DNA from: a virus | IMG/VR virus record: IMGVR_UViG_3300031232_000426 | Span: 1-37,477 of that record | DNA: 37,477 nucleotides | Strand: one strand, 5' to 3' | Part shown: positions 15,915 to 24,841 of the stretch, piece after piece | Layout of the letters: each line of letters opens with the position of its first letter | How positions within the stretch are numbered: position 1 is the first letter of the stretch | Position numbers and translations under genes: made by a program | Notes under the pieces: generated by a model | The model's input: only the letters and a program-made list of their open reading frames with translations | The model's database searches: none | Told to the model about the DNA's origin: nothing

Positions 15915-17207
15915 TCAATCGAGCAGTACGAGTCCGCGCTCGGCGCGGGTAATTGCGGTGTAGAGCCAGCGCGCCCGGTCCTCAGCGGTGCGGCCAAGGC
16001 CGTCGTCGTAGATCACGATGTTGGGCCATGATGACCCCTGGCTTTTGTGGCAGGTGATGGCCCAACCCCAGACGCATTCGACTGATGTTCGCTTCTTCTG
16101 ATATTCGCGCCGCTCGCGATCCGGATCAGGGCTCACGTGATCGAGGAACGGACCACGCCAGATCTTGAAGCGTTCGCTCTTGCCGTTCGCGCCGCCGCCG
16201 ATTTTCTTGCCGTCCTCGGAGGTAATCGAGGCCGTGAACGCGATCTCGTCGCCGTCGTCCTTGATGTCGTCCAGCGTGACGAACATGCCGTTGACCAGAC
16301 CGACGTCATTGCGGTTCTTCAGGCAGATCAGCTTCTCGCCAATCCCTGCCGGGAAGATCGCATCGAAGCCCGCGGCACGCTTCATGGCGACGTTGAGCTG
16401 AATGCGGGTCGCGTTGCGTCCGCAGATGACCTGATCCGCCTTGAGCAGTTGGTCCGGCCCAACGTCGGAGCGACGCATTTTCCAGACAAAGTCGTCGTGG
16501 TGCCCGTACGGTATCCACTGCCCCTGGCGGGCCAACGTCGCCAACCGAAGCACCGCGCTTTCGCCGGCCTGGCGGTGGACCTCTGTGAGCAGCACGTCGG
16601 GCGTGGGCGTATCGAAGGCGCCCTCGCCCTTGACCGGTGGCAGCTGGCCGGGGTCACCGAGCACCAGGGTCGGCTTGCCGAAGGCGAGCAGATCCTGCGC
16701 CATATCAGTGCCGACCATGGAGACCTCGTCGAGCACCAGCAGCTTGCAATCGCGAACAGCGGACTCGGCGTTGAGCACAAACCGCGGCTTGTGGGCATCC
16801 TTCAGCCGCAGTTCCAGCGAGCGGAGTCGCGTTTCCTCGAACAGCCGTTCGGCCATCCCGAGCGCGTGCAGCCCGGCACGGATGTCAGCGGCTTCCTTTT
16901 CGAGCTTCTCGATCTCCTGCGGGGTAGCCTCGGAGACCCGGTAGACCAGCGAATGGATGGTGGAGGCCGGCGTCCCCTTGCGGGTCATGACCAGCGCTGC
17001 CTTGCCGGTGAATGCGGCATAGAGCACCTCGCCCGGCTTGTCGGCCGAGAGGCCGAGTTCCTCGATGGCGTATTTGACGATTGTGGACTTGCCCACACCG
17101 GCATAGCCGAACACGCGGCAAACCTGCTGCTGCTTGGTCCGATTGGTGTACCAATCCTTGATGATCGCAATCGCAGCGCGCTGCTTATCGGAAAGCGAGA
17201 TGCTCAT
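15915..17207 (-). CDS. RecD-like superfamily 1 DNA helicase
   Basis: This 430-residue protein carries Walker A GYAGVGKS (residues 34-41), Walker B KLLVLDEVSMV (about 160) and the late motif WAITCHKSQGSSWPN followed by YTAITRAERGLVLLD at the very C-terminus. These are classical RecD/Pif1-like SF1B helicase motifs. Length is shorter than full RecD, as expected for phage single-domain versions with the UvrD_C_2-type end. It overlaps the nuclease gene by four bases (ATGA), suggesting that the two act together in end processing or recombination. Confidence 0.93.
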   Translation of the reverse strand: MSISLSDKQRAAIAIIKDWYTNRTKQQQVCRVFGYAGVGKSTIVKYAIEELGLSADKPGEVLYAAFTGKAALVMTRKGTPASTIHSLVYRVSEATPQEIEKLEKEAADIRAGLHALGMAERLFEETRLRSLELRLKDAHKPRFVLNAESAVRDCKLLVLDEVSMVGTDMAQDLLAFGKPTLVLGDPGQLPPVKGEGAFDTPTPDVLLTEVHRQAGESAVLRLATLARQGQWIPYGHHDDFVWKMRRSDVGPDQLLKADQVICGRNATRIQLNVAMKRAAGFDAIFPAGIGEKLICLKNRNDVGLVNGMFVTLDDIKDDGDEIAFTASITSEDGKKIGGGANGKSERFKIWRGPFLDHVSPDPDRERREYQKKRTSVECVWGWAITCHKSQGSSWPNIVIYDDGLGRTAEDRARWLYTAITRAERGLVLLD

Positions 17208-17980
17208 GCTGCGGCCCTCATCTGGTGATGACAGCGGCGCGCATACGGACAGAGCCGGCAGACATAGTGATCGGGATCATCGGAGATGCGCGGCAGCAGG
17301 TGCCGGGTCTCGACAGATCGAATGACCGTGACCGCGCGGTCGGACAGGGCCTGCGCATCAGCGGGATCGAATGCGATCAGTTCGGGGTAGAGCTGCATGG
17401 TGTCGCGGTTCAGCGCGATGAACAGCATCCAGGCGACTGCGAGATAGGCCATGTAGATTTGAGCCTGCGCCCAATAGACTGGCTTTGACGCCTTGACGCC
17501 CCGCTTCACGGTGTCCTGCCAGGACGAGGCTGAGAGCGCCTTGTGCTCGAACAGGATCGGATAGGGTTTGCCGAGGCGGGGGCCTGCGACGATCACACCG
17601 TCGATATGACCGCGGAAGCGCCCGCCGGCCGTTGCAAAGCCGAACTGCGATCCATCGCGCTTGTGACTGAGGAGTTCGAAGCCGGCGAGCCGCAACCAGC
17701 GGATCGTCATATCTTCGAAACGATGACCGGCGTCAAAGACACGCAGGATGCGACCGTCGAACGCGGCATCGGGATCAACAGGCGTTCCGCCATATTCGAA
17801 GCAAAGCCTGCGCAGACAAGGCTCGCCGATGCGGGAGGCGCCGAGGTAGTCCCGCGGCGGAGACGCATCGCGCTCCGCAGTCAGCGCGGTTTCCAGGATT
17901 ACATCGAGCCTTGCGGCGAGCGCGGCGTTGGGACCGTCGCCGCCGTAAACGAAGCCCGAGCTGTGATTGAGGTCGATCAT
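17204..17980 (-). CDS. Cas4/RecB-like PD-(D/E)XK nuclease
   Basis: The start chosen is the ATG at 17980, with GAGGAG seven bases upstream; a longer frame would overlap the previous gene. The 258-residue protein has the PD-(D/E)XK core GHIDG followed by ILFEHKAL, with Asp and Glu-x-Lys as metal-binding/catalytic residues. Cysteines at EPCLRRLC and in the C-terminal VCRLCPYARRC give four or more ligands for an iron-sulphur cluster, as in Cas4 and AddB-type nucleases. No CRISPR genes are present, so it is a phage recombination exonuclease partner of the RecD-like helicase rather than a Cas protein. Confidence 0.9.
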   Translation of the reverse strand: MIDLNHSSGFVYGGDGPNAALAARLDVILETALTAERDASPPRDYLGASRIGEPCLRRLCFEYGGTPVDPDAAFDGRILRVFDAGHRFEDMTIRWLRLAGFELLSHKRDGSQFGFATAGGRFRGHIDGVIVAGPRLGKPYPILFEHKALSASSWQDTVKRGVKASKPVYWAQAQIYMAYLAVAWMLFIALNRDTMQLYPELIAFDPADAQALSDRAVTVIRSVETRHLLPRISDDPDHYVCRLCPYARRCHHQMRAAA

Positions 17981-17990
17981 CGCCGGCTCC

Positions 17991-18335
17991 TCAAAAGGGC
18001 ACATCGTCGCTAAGCGCGAGGCGTCCCATCGCCTCGCGAAAGCCGTCGACACAGGCTTCGATGATGCGGTCGATCTCGGCGGCGGAGCGTCCTTCAAAGG
18101 CCGGCATCAGGCCGAGTTCGCCAATCACCTCGGCAAAGGGTCGCCGCGCCTCCTTGATGGCTTTGGTTTCGATTGCAGTTTTGTCGATCATGCCGTTCAA
18201 CCTCGTTGCGATTGCCGCGCCGGCCTGCTGGCAGGAGCGCGAACAGAAAGCGTAAGTCGGGTGGAGATCCGGCCGCAGCCGGTGGGTGAAGAACAGGCCG
18301 CGCGCGGGTCGCGCGCAAATGGTGCAGGGCCTCAA
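17991..18335 (-). CDS. DUF6511-like phage protein, TTG start
   Basis: The frame is open to 18527, but that upstream part lies inside the neighbouring gene. The TTG at 18335 overlaps that gene's stop as TTGA, mirroring the ATGA couplings elsewhere in the operon, and begins directly at the conserved LRPCTICARPARG. The 114-residue product has a CxxC pair near its start and FCSRSC about 30 residues later, forming a likely zinc-binding site. Next come a basic helix (MIDKTAIETKAIKEARR) and a C-terminal helical domain (AAEIDRIIEACVDGFREAM). Function unknown; a DNA- or RNA-binding zinc protein is inferred. Confidence 0.75.
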   Translation of the reverse strand: MRPCTICARPARGLFFTHRLRPDLHPTYAFCSRSCQQAGAAIATRLNGMIDKTAIETKAIKEARRPFAEVIGELGLMPAFEGRSAAEIDRIIEACVDGFREAMGRLALSDDVPF

Positions 18336-18592
18336 ACCATCAGCAGTCGCGAGAGCTTCCGCGACACGGGATCGTCGGGCACCTGTGCGATCCGCTGCGA
18401 TGCCAGGACGATCCAGCGGCTGGTTGCTGCTTCGGCGATGTTCTGAAGATCGGAGGAGGTCAGGCTGCGGATTGGCCGCTCCAGGCGAACCGAACCTTCG
18501 AGCCACTCGGCGACGGCCTTTGCGCATTCCTGTCTCACGTGATCAGCCCAGACATCATCGGGGTGGCGGTTGGTCGGATCGTTCGCTGCCAT
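18332..18592 (-). CDS. Small phage protein of unknown function
   Basis: This 86-residue protein starts MAANDPTNRHPDDVWADHVR and is mostly helical, with a middle segment RPIRSLTSSDLQNIAEAATS. It begins three bases after the DUF669-like gene and its stop overlaps the next gene's TTG start, so it belongs to the replication operon. No motif points to an activity. It contains one cysteine and no membrane segment. Confidence 0.7.
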   Translation of the reverse strand: MAANDPTNRHPDDVWADHVRQECAKAVAEWLEGSVRLERPIRSLTSSDLQNIAEAATSRWIVLASQRIAQVPDDPVSRKLSRLLMV

Positions 18593-18595
18593 GGC

Positions 18596-19369
18596 TCACT
18601 CGTTGAGCCAGGCGGGACCGGAGCGCTGTTGCGCGGCGGCGGGACCGGCAGTTTGGCCCTGCTGCCAGGCTGGCGTGACGCCGGCGCCGGTGTTGCCGCT
18701 GGCCGGCCCTGTCGCGGCCGAACGTTGGGCCGACGCGGGCTTGGCACCGGATGCGGCTGGGCCGTTTTGTGTGCGCCACGCAGGTGCCGCGTCGGCCGGT
18801 GTCGCGGCGGCTTTCGGTGCGCGGCGTGTGCCCGGGCGCGGCGGCACGTCCTCGCCCTTCATGACCTTCGACCATTCCGGCAGGTCGGGCGTGACCGCGA
18901 TGTCGAGGCGGTTCTGATCGGATTGCCCATCCCGTCCGGGCTCGATCTTGATCTTGGCGATGAACACGATGCCATCGAGCGATTTCAGCGCGGGGAGCGT
19001 GCGCTTGGCCTTCCCTTGCGGACTTTCATCGGCTGGGTCGATACCGAACGCGCTTTCGACCATGCCGCGAATGGTCCGTCTGGTAATGAGCCAGCCCATC
19101 GACACGCCCTTCTCGTCGACCTTGCCGCCGCGTACCGTCAGCGCCTGCCAGAATTTCCGTCGGATGTTCGGCCCCTCGACCACGGTGAATTCGCAGTCGA
19201 GCATCAGCACGTCTGAACCCGGCTGCGTCGATGCCTTGAGCAGACCGGCGTCCATCGGGGAGTCGCCGTTGATGCCGCCGGGCCGAATGGTCAGCGTGAC
19301 CTTGGCGAATGATCCGTCGGGAATGAGATCGGAGGAACGCTGCGGTTCGGCGTCATTGAAATCGAACAT
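18596..19369 (-). CDS. DUF669-like phage protein, putative single-stranded DNA-binding role
   Basis: This 257-residue protein starts MFDFNDAEPQRSSDLIPDGS, the typical opening of DUF669-like phage proteins. It continues with a beta-rich core (residues about 20-155; DVLMLDCEFTVVEGPNIRRK, then GIVFIAKIKIEPG). The C-terminal 85 residues are a disordered Ala/Pro/Gln-rich tail ending GPAWLNE. A beta core plus a flexible tail recalls single-stranded DNA-binding proteins, and the gene sits directly after the RecA-type ATPase, as recombination partners do. This role is inference. Confidence 0.75.
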   Translation of the reverse strand: MFDFNDAEPQRSSDLIPDGSFAKVTLTIRPGGINGDSPMDAGLLKASTQPGSDVLMLDCEFTVVEGPNIRRKFWQALTVRGGKVDEKGVSMGWLITRRTIRGMVESAFGIDPADESPQGKAKRTLPALKSLDGIVFIAKIKIEPGRDGQSDQNRLDIAVTPDLPEWSKVMKGEDVPPRPGTRRAPKAAATPADAAPAWRTQNGPAASGAKPASAQRSAATGPASGNTGAGVTPAWQQGQTAGPAAAQQRSGPAWLNE

Positions 19370-19412
19370 GGTTTTGTCCTTGTCGGTTTGGGATGTTTTG
19401 AAAGGTGTGAGA

Positions 19413-20288
19413 TCAGGCGAGCCGATCGAATGCCGCCGGCCTGTTGCCGTTGATCTTGTCGAGCACGGCCATCAGGTTGGGATGCTCGGTGGGATCGAGC
19501 TGGCCGGAGCGGTCCTTTGCGGGCAGGCTCCAGGCATTGCCGGATTGGCAGACCAGCCGCCGGGTCGTTCCGCTCGTGGCGTTGTGACGCCAGCCATCAT
19601 CGCCTGTCGCGGACGCTGATCCGGGATCTGGATCGAACAAGGAGAGCGTCATCACCTGGTCGACGATGCCCGGCAGCTCGCGGCCGACCTTGCCGCCCTC
19701 CATCTGCGGCTGGAAAGTTTCGCGGCCGAACTCGTCGACGACGCGCTCCAGGATGCCGACGAAGATCACGGTGCGTCCCGGCGCGTGCTGCAGATGCTTC
19801 AGCAAGGAAATCGTCTCGCGGGCGAGCAGCCCGTAAGCGCCGCGCGTATCCGGCTTGCCGGTCCGATCCGAGAAGGCCTCGGGGCGGGTCTTGGCCCAGG
19901 CCATGGCCTGGCGTGTCAGGTCGGTGATGGAGTCGACGAAGACATATCGCTTCCTCGCAATCATCTGCGCGAGATCTGGATATGCACCGACGACATGCTG
20001 GTAGTGCGCTTCCGAGAAGAACCCTTGCGCGTCGGTCGCGGGATCAATGCCTCCGACAAGGCAGGCGACGTCGGCTGCGTCGGGAAAGGTGCGCACCGGA
20101 ATGGAGTCGCCGCCCCAGCCTTGGAGGGACTTCATTCCGGCTTCGAGGTCGATGACCACGGTCTCGTCAGGCGGAAGCGTTCGCGCCAGCGACGTCTTGC
20201 CGGCACCGGCCGGCCCGAAGATCGCGACGGTGGTCTTGGCGTTGGCGACGGCGAGCCGCTCGTCGGCGGTAACGATGCGGAGCGCCAT
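19413..20288 (-). CDS. RecA-type phage AAA ATPase (AAA_24-like)
   Basis: The preferred start is the ATG at 20288, overlapping the AlpA-like stop by one base (TGATG); a GTG one codon earlier is possible. Walker A reads FGPAGAGKTSLA (residues about 24-35). Walker B-like KRYVFVDSITDL and the later TVIFVGILERVVDEFG fit the RecA/Sak4-type fold. Members of this group act as phage single-strand annealing or recombination ATPases. Paired with the DUF669-like gene 43 bases downstream, it probably forms the element's recombination module. Confidence 0.88.
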   Translation of the reverse strand: MALRIVTADERLAVANAKTTVAIFGPAGAGKTSLARTLPPDETVVIDLEAGMKSLQGWGGDSIPVRTFPDAADVACLVGGIDPATDAQGFFSEAHYQHVVGAYPDLAQMIARKRYVFVDSITDLTRQAMAWAKTRPEAFSDRTGKPDTRGAYGLLARETISLLKHLQHAPGRTVIFVGILERVVDEFGRETFQPQMEGGKVGRELPGIVDQVMTLSLFDPDPGSASATGDDGWRHNATSGTTRRLVCQSGNAWSLPAKDRSGQLDPTEHPNLMAVLDKINGNRPAAFDRLA

Positions 20289-20500
20289 CACGCAGCCCTC
20301 GCGTACTGGAGTTGGCTCGGACTGGGGTTATGGATGTTGGCGCTTTCGAACTGCTCGATATCGGCGACGCGATAGGTGACCCTGCCGCCGAGCTTGAAAT
20401 AAACCGGGCCCTGCCGGCGCCAGCGCCAGCACTCCAACGTCCGTGGCGACAGGCCCCAACGCCGCGCCAGCTGTTTCTGATTGAGAAATTGATCCGACAC
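20288..20500 (-). CDS. AlpA/MerR-like small DNA-binding regulator
   Basis: This 70-residue protein starts with GTG at 20500, with GGAG upstream at 7-8 bases. The helix-turn-helix KQLARRWGLSPRTLECWRW and the following RQGPVYFKLGGRVTYRVADI match the winged HTH of AlpA/excisionase-type proteins. As the first gene of the 20500-11071 operon, it is well placed to control that operon or act in excision. The leader upstream is very G-rich on the given strand. Confidence 0.88.
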   Translation of the reverse strand: MSDQFLNQKQLARRWGLSPRTLECWRWRRQGPVYFKLGGRVTYRVADIEQFESANIHNPSPSQLQYARAA

Positions 20501-20829
20501 TGGCTTCTCCGGGTCGCGAATTGCTTCGACCCGGAACTAATCACTTCTCGGAGCTGCATACCGTGGGCGCTGGAGGGGGATGCGGAGTGGGATCAGGGCG
20601 GGATGGGGTGGGGATAGGGTGGGATGCCGTGGGGGAGCGGGGGCTGGCGGCGAGTTCGTCCATTAAGGCGACCACGCTCAATCATCTGTAAAAACAATCA
20701 GCTTGGTTGGAGGTCATTCGCTTTGGTTCGCACTCCGGACTCGTCTCGAGAATGGCATGAGGTCCGGAAGGTGCCCACAGAAGAAGTTCGCGAGATTGAT
20801 TCCCCAGGCTCCGGCTGCCTTCTCGCCAT
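20501..20829. other. Intergenic leader with G-rich block
   Basis: No gene is visible in these 329 bases. The part nearest the AlpA-like start would carry the early-operon promoter. Positions 20571-20650 are a dense G-run block listed separately. The remainder, 20651-20829, lies downstream of the TPR regulator and shows no clear terminator. Confidence 0.6.
20571..20650 (+). repeat. G-rich block with quadruplex potential upstream of the early operon
   Basis: Many runs of three to five G lie in 80 bases, with the unit GGGAT recurring at 20589, 20600, 20611 and 20621. At least four closely spaced GGG runs occur between 20600 and 20640, which meets the usual pattern for a G-quadruplex on the given strand. 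The transcribed (minus) strand would be C-rich. The position 70-150 bases upstream of the first early gene suggests an effect on transcription or replication, which is inference. Confidence 0.6.
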
Positions 20830-22389
20830 TTACTTCTCGCGAAGTCCACCCTGGCGCAGACCCTCGGCAATACGAGCTCGCTGCGCTAGACAAGTCGGAT
20901 TGTCCGTTGGCGAACTGACGTGGAATTGGGCGATGCTGAAATTAGGCGTGAGGATGAGCCCCGCCTGTATAGAAGCCCGTGCTTCCTCGACCTGTCCGAG
21001 ATGAGACAACGCGGCGGCCAGATAGAAATGGACAAACGGCGCAATGTTCCGGTTTGTCTCGATGGAGCGCTTGAACCAGTGTACAGCCGCCTCATCGGCG
21101 CCAAGATATGACTGCGCTACGCCCGTTGCATTCATCCAGGAAAAGGCCCTGTTGTCGCGCGGAGAGAGCCGGAATGCTTCCATGACGCAGGCTTCAGTTT
21201 CCTTGGCACGACCCAGATAGCACTTGCCAAGCCCGATCCACGCGTAAGCGGCAGCCAAATTCCGATCCAGAGCTAAAGACCGCTCACATTCGGCAATCCC
21301 CTGAACGGCACGCTTGGTGAAAATCTGGACGACGCCCATTAGGCAATGGGCCATCGCGTAATTTGGCGCCTGGGCAAGTATCTTGGCCAATGACGCTTCG
21401 ACAGCCCGCAGAGGCGCCGTCCGGTCGATCAGCATGGACGTAGCTCGCGTGGTATCGACGAATGCCATGCCGACCATGGCGTCAAGGTTCGTTGGATCTC
21501 GGTCGAGAGCTTGTTCGAAGAAATGTCGCGCCTGCGCCAGGTTCTCAGGGGCCGATCCGCGGTTCACGCTCGCCATGCCCTGGAAATACAGATCCATCGA
21601 ATCCGCGTTAGGTGCCCGCGCCGCGCGCCGTGCCTCCACCGCGACCAGTTCAGTCCCCAGCTGATTGGCAAGACGGCCGCCGATCTCGTCTTGCATATCG
21701 AAGAGGTCGGCGATCGGTTTGTCGAAGCGTTCGGCCCAGAGGTGGTTGCCGGTTTCGGCCTCGATGAGCTGGACGTTGATGCGCATCCGACTCGCACCTC
21801 GCTGAACCGACCCCTCCAGGATGTAGCGAGCGCCGAGTTCGAAGCCGATCTGCTTCAGATCGACACGCTTCCCCTTGAATGTGAAGGCGGTGTTACGACC
21901 TATTACGTGGATCCCGGCCATCCGCGATAAATCCGTGGTCAGGCTCTCGGTCACGCCGTCGACGAAATAGTCCTGCTCAGGTTCAGGGCTCAGATTGGCG
22001 AACGGCAGGACCAAGAGCGACGTCTTGCCAAGGGCCGGACTTGGCAGGCTGCTCATGCTAGCGGCTGCCGTCAGTCCGGGCGCTTCGCGCACGGTGGCAA
22101 CGAAGCGGACACCTTTGCGAGGGAAAGTCTTGATGAGGCGCTGCTCGTCTCCGGAATCGCCTACCGCCTTCCGCGCCGCATTGAGGCGCGTGGTCAGCGC
22201 TGCGTCCGAGACGGCGCGGCCTTGCCAGATGGCGTCGATCAGGTCGTTCTTGCTGACAACGCGCTCCCGATTTCCGATCAGATAGTCAAGCAGGTCGAAC
22301 ACCTGTGGGGCGATCGCGACCACATCCATGCCGCGACGCAACTCGCGCTGGTCGGTATCGAAGGAAAAATTCTCAAAGAAATAGCGCAA
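20830..22389 (-). CDS. Winged-helix transcription regulator with TolB-like and TPR regions
   Basis: The start is taken as TTG at 22389, giving LRYFFENFSFDTDQRELRRG, the usual opening of this family, with GGGGA upstream. The frame further up (to 22530) would overlap the divergent promoter. The 519-residue protein has an OmpR/PhoB-type winged helix (residues 1-100), then a TolB-N-like/adenylate-cyclase-associated domain (LLVLPFANLSPEPEQDYFVD; about 125-265), then TPR repeats to the end. No membrane segment is visible, unlike CadC. It probably senses a signal through the TPR region and regulates the divergent transport/methyltransferase unit. Confidence 0.88.
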   Translation of the reverse strand: MRYFFENFSFDTDQRELRRGMDVVAIAPQVFDLLDYLIGNRERVVSKNDLIDAIWQGRAVSDAALTTRLNAARKAVGDSGDEQRLIKTFPRKGVRFVATVREAPGLTAAASMSSLPSPALGKTSLLVLPFANLSPEPEQDYFVDGVTESLTTDLSRMAGIHVIGRNTAFTFKGKRVDLKQIGFELGARYILEGSVQRGASRMRINVQLIEAETGNHLWAERFDKPIADLFDMQDEIGGRLANQLGTELVAVEARRAARAPNADSMDLYFQGMASVNRGSAPENLAQARHFFEQALDRDPTNLDAMVGMAFVDTTRATSMLIDRTAPLRAVEASLAKILAQAPNYAMAHCLMGVVQIFTKRAVQGIAECERSLALDRNLAAAYAWIGLGKCYLGRAKETEACVMEAFRLSPRDNRAFSWMNATGVAQSYLGADEAAVHWFKRSIETNRNIAPFVHFYLAAALSHLGQVEEARASIQAGLILTPNFSIAQFHVSSPTDNPTCLAQRARIAEGLRQGGLREK

Positions 22390-22551
22390 ACCACTTCCCC
22401 GGGACTGTGGTCGATCGTCATACCTGGGCCGGCGCAAGAATAAGCTGCCGGTAAGGAAAAAGTAAGCCTGCCACCAAGCCCGGCCATCCCTGACGTGGTA
22501 CATCCGGAGGTGGAACCCGCGCGGATACAAAATGGATCAGGGAGACAGGTG

Positions 22552-23532
22552 ATGATTACGCGTCGTAACCTATTGACCGTGTCGGCGGCCGGTGCCGCGA
22601 TCTCAGCCGCGTGGCTCGTGCCGGAAGTTCTCGCACAGCCGCTTGCGAGAACGGTGCACATTTTGACCGGCTTCACGCCTGGACTGCAGGACGCGCTGGC
22701 GCGGCTCGTTGCGGGTCGAATGAACGACTATGCCCAAACGATCGTGGTGGAGAGCCGGCCCGGCGCGGCCGGTCGCATCGCGGTGGAGGCGGTGCAAACG
22801 GCAGACGCCGACGGATCGACGATGCTGTTCGCTCCGCTCGGTTTCATGATGCTGTTTCCGCACGTCTACAAGACGCTGAGATACCAGCCGCGGGACTTCA
22901 CGCCCGTGTCGACCGTGGCCTCGACCCCGACTCTGCTGACGGTCGGTCCGAAAGTACCTGCGGACGTAACGACCGTCGCGGAGTTTGTCGCTTGGTGCCG
23001 GGCGAACCCGAAGTTCGCGACGTATGGGACGGCAGGCGCCGGAACGACGCTGCATTTCCTCGGCGCGACGCTCGGACACACTGCGGGGTTCGATTTTCTT
23101 CACGTGCCCTATCAGGGCAACGGCGCAATTCAGGATTTGGTCAAGGGCGAGATCGCATCGGCCATCATGCCGGTCGGTAGCTCGCTCGGACTGATCCAGT
23201 CCGGTGATCTTCGTGCGCTCGCGACCACCGGCCCGAACCGCTGCCCGTTTGTTCCCGCCGTGCCGACAGTGCGGGAGGCGGGATATCCGGCGCTTGAGGA
23301 CTTAACATGGTATGGATTCTTCGTTCCGGCGAAGACGCCGCTGCCGGTCGTTGAGAAGCTCAATACGTCGATCCAGGCAGCCATGCGTGCTGATGAGGTC
23401 AAGTCAGGCATGGCAAAGCTTGGTGTCGAGCCCGACGCGATTGCGATGGGTGACTTTGCCAGGCTGATCGCATCCGAGTCCGAGCGCTGGAAGGGGATCG
23501 TGCAGGCAACCGGGTTTGTCCCGACTGATTGA
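22552..23532 (+). CDS. Bug-family tripartite tricarboxylate transporter substrate-binding protein
   Basis: The start is the ATG at 22552, with GGAGACAGGTG just upstream. The 326-residue protein has an N-terminal export signal with twin arginines (TRRNLL) and a hydrophobic stretch ending at VLAQPLA. The mature part shows Bug/TctC features: VVESRPGAAGRIAVEAV, DGSTMLFAPLGF, FDFLHVPYQGNGAIQDLVKG and PFVPAVPTVREAGYP. These periplasmic proteins bind carboxylates or aromatic acids. No TctA/TctB membrane genes are nearby, so it is an orphan, as Bug proteins often are. The ligand is not deducible. Confidence 0.95.
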   Translation: MITRRNLLTVSAAGAAISAAWLVPEVLAQPLARTVHILTGFTPGLQDALARLVAGRMNDYAQTIVVESRPGAAGRIAVEAVQTADADGSTMLFAPLGFMMLFPHVYKTLRYQPRDFTPVSTVASTPTLLTVGPKVPADVTTVAEFVAWCRANPKFATYGTAGAGTTLHFLGATLGHTAGFDFLHVPYQGNGAIQDLVKGEIASAIMPVGSSLGLIQSGDLRALATTGPNRCPFVPAVPTVREAGYPALEDLTWYGFFVPAKTPLPVVEKLNTSIQAAMRADEVKSGMAKLGVEPDAIAMGDFARLIASESERWKGIVQATGFVPTD

Positions 23533-23562
23533 AGCGGGCCTTGAAACTATCGGAGGGAATAC

Positions 23563-24579
23563 ATGAGCCGGCAAATATCCGTCCACGATCTTGTGCAGTC
23601 ACATCGCATCACCGCCGTCATCTATGCGGCGGCGAAACTCGATCTCGCCGAGGCCATCGGCGTCGATTCGAAATCAGCAGCCGAACTCGCGAGGCTCGTA
23701 GACGCCGACGAAAGCGCTCTCCGCAGACTGCTCGTTGGCCTGACGACACTTGGCCTCTGCAGGCAGACCGACGGGGACCGGTTTGCAATCACCGATCTCG
23801 GCCGGCAGCTCGACGGGACCGCCGACCCATCCTTCAAGGATTGGATTCTCTTTGAGGGCGAGATGCTCGTACCGTCCTGGAGCGGCCTGGTCGATTCTGT
23901 TCGCACCGGCAAGACCGCGACCCAGCTGCGGGGCGACGGAGATGATCGCTATACCGCCACCGGTAGTGCGCCGGAATGGACCCGTCGATTCAACGCCGCG
24001 ATGGTCAGCCTCACCCGGACGGTCGTTCCACAGATCGTTGCAGCCTACGACTTCGCAGCTACGCGCGTGGTGATGGATCTAGGTGGCGGCATCGGCGAGT
24101 TGCTCGGCGGCGTGCTGCTCCACAACCCGCATCTTGAGGGCATCGCCTTCGACCTTCCACGCTGCGAACCGGAGGCGCATGCGCATTTTGATCGGCTTGG
24201 CATCGCCGATCGCTGCCGGTTCGTCGCTGGCAGTTTTTTTGAAGCAGTTCCGGGCGGCGCCGACACGATCCTGCTGAAGAGCATCCTTCACAATTGGAAA
24301 GACGATCGTTGCGAGGTCATTCTGCGCAATTGCAGGCGTGCGCTGCCGTCCGGCGGAACGTTGATCATGATCGAGCGTATCATGCCGGAGCTTGCCACGG
24401 CCGAGACGGAGGCCCGCTCCTGCGCCATGAGCGACCTAAACATGCTGCGGGGACCTGGCGGCCGCGAGCGGACGGAAGCCGAGTATCGCAGTCTGGCCAC
24501 CTTCGCCGGCTTCGCTTTCGTCGGAACGAGCGGTATCGGCACGTTCAGCTTGGTCAAATTCAGAAAAGTCGGCAATTGA
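23563..24579 (+). CDS. SAM-dependent O-methyltransferase (acetylserotonin/hydroxyneurosporene type)
   Basis: This 338-residue protein has an N-terminal winged-helix dimerisation domain (residues about 8-95) and a C-terminal methyltransferase domain. The S-adenosylmethionine motif is VVMDLGGGIGELLGG (about 169-183), and the catalytic histidine is His243 in HNWKDDRCEVIL, the typical HxWxDxxC pattern. GGAGGG lies upstream of the ATG, 30 bases after the binding-protein gene, so the two are probably one transcript. It would methylate a hydroxyl group on a small molecule; the substrate is unknown. Confidence 0.93.
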   Translation: MSRQISVHDLVQSHRITAVIYAAAKLDLAEAIGVDSKSAAELARLVDADESALRRLLVGLTTLGLCRQTDGDRFAITDLGRQLDGTADPSFKDWILFEGEMLVPSWSGLVDSVRTGKTATQLRGDGDDRYTATGSAPEWTRRFNAAMVSLTRTVVPQIVAAYDFAATRVVMDLGGGIGELLGGVLLHNPHLEGIAFDLPRCEPEAHAHFDRLGIADRCRFVAGSFFEAVPGGADTILLKSILHNWKDDRCEVILRNCRRALPSGGTLIMIERIMPELATAETEARSCAMSDLNMLRGPGGRERTEAEYRSLATFAGFAFVGTSGIGTFSLVKFRKVGN

Positions 24580-24841
24580 GGAGGCTTTCTTTCTCGGTGG
24601 CGCACAAGGACCCTGATACTACCTACTCATGCCCTTAATGACTTATCCCGATTTTCCTAGGGACAATGGAAACGATTTCCGCCTGATTCAGATATCCGCG
24701 GTGGGTCATTTCGCCAATCTTGAACGTCCGTGCCACGTCCGGTTAGGTCGTGTTCTCCGAACGTTTGGTGCCCGGTTTTGCCCGTTTGAGACATCGGATT
24801 GGCTGCGTACTATCGAGTCCACAAATTCGTTGGAGTAATTC

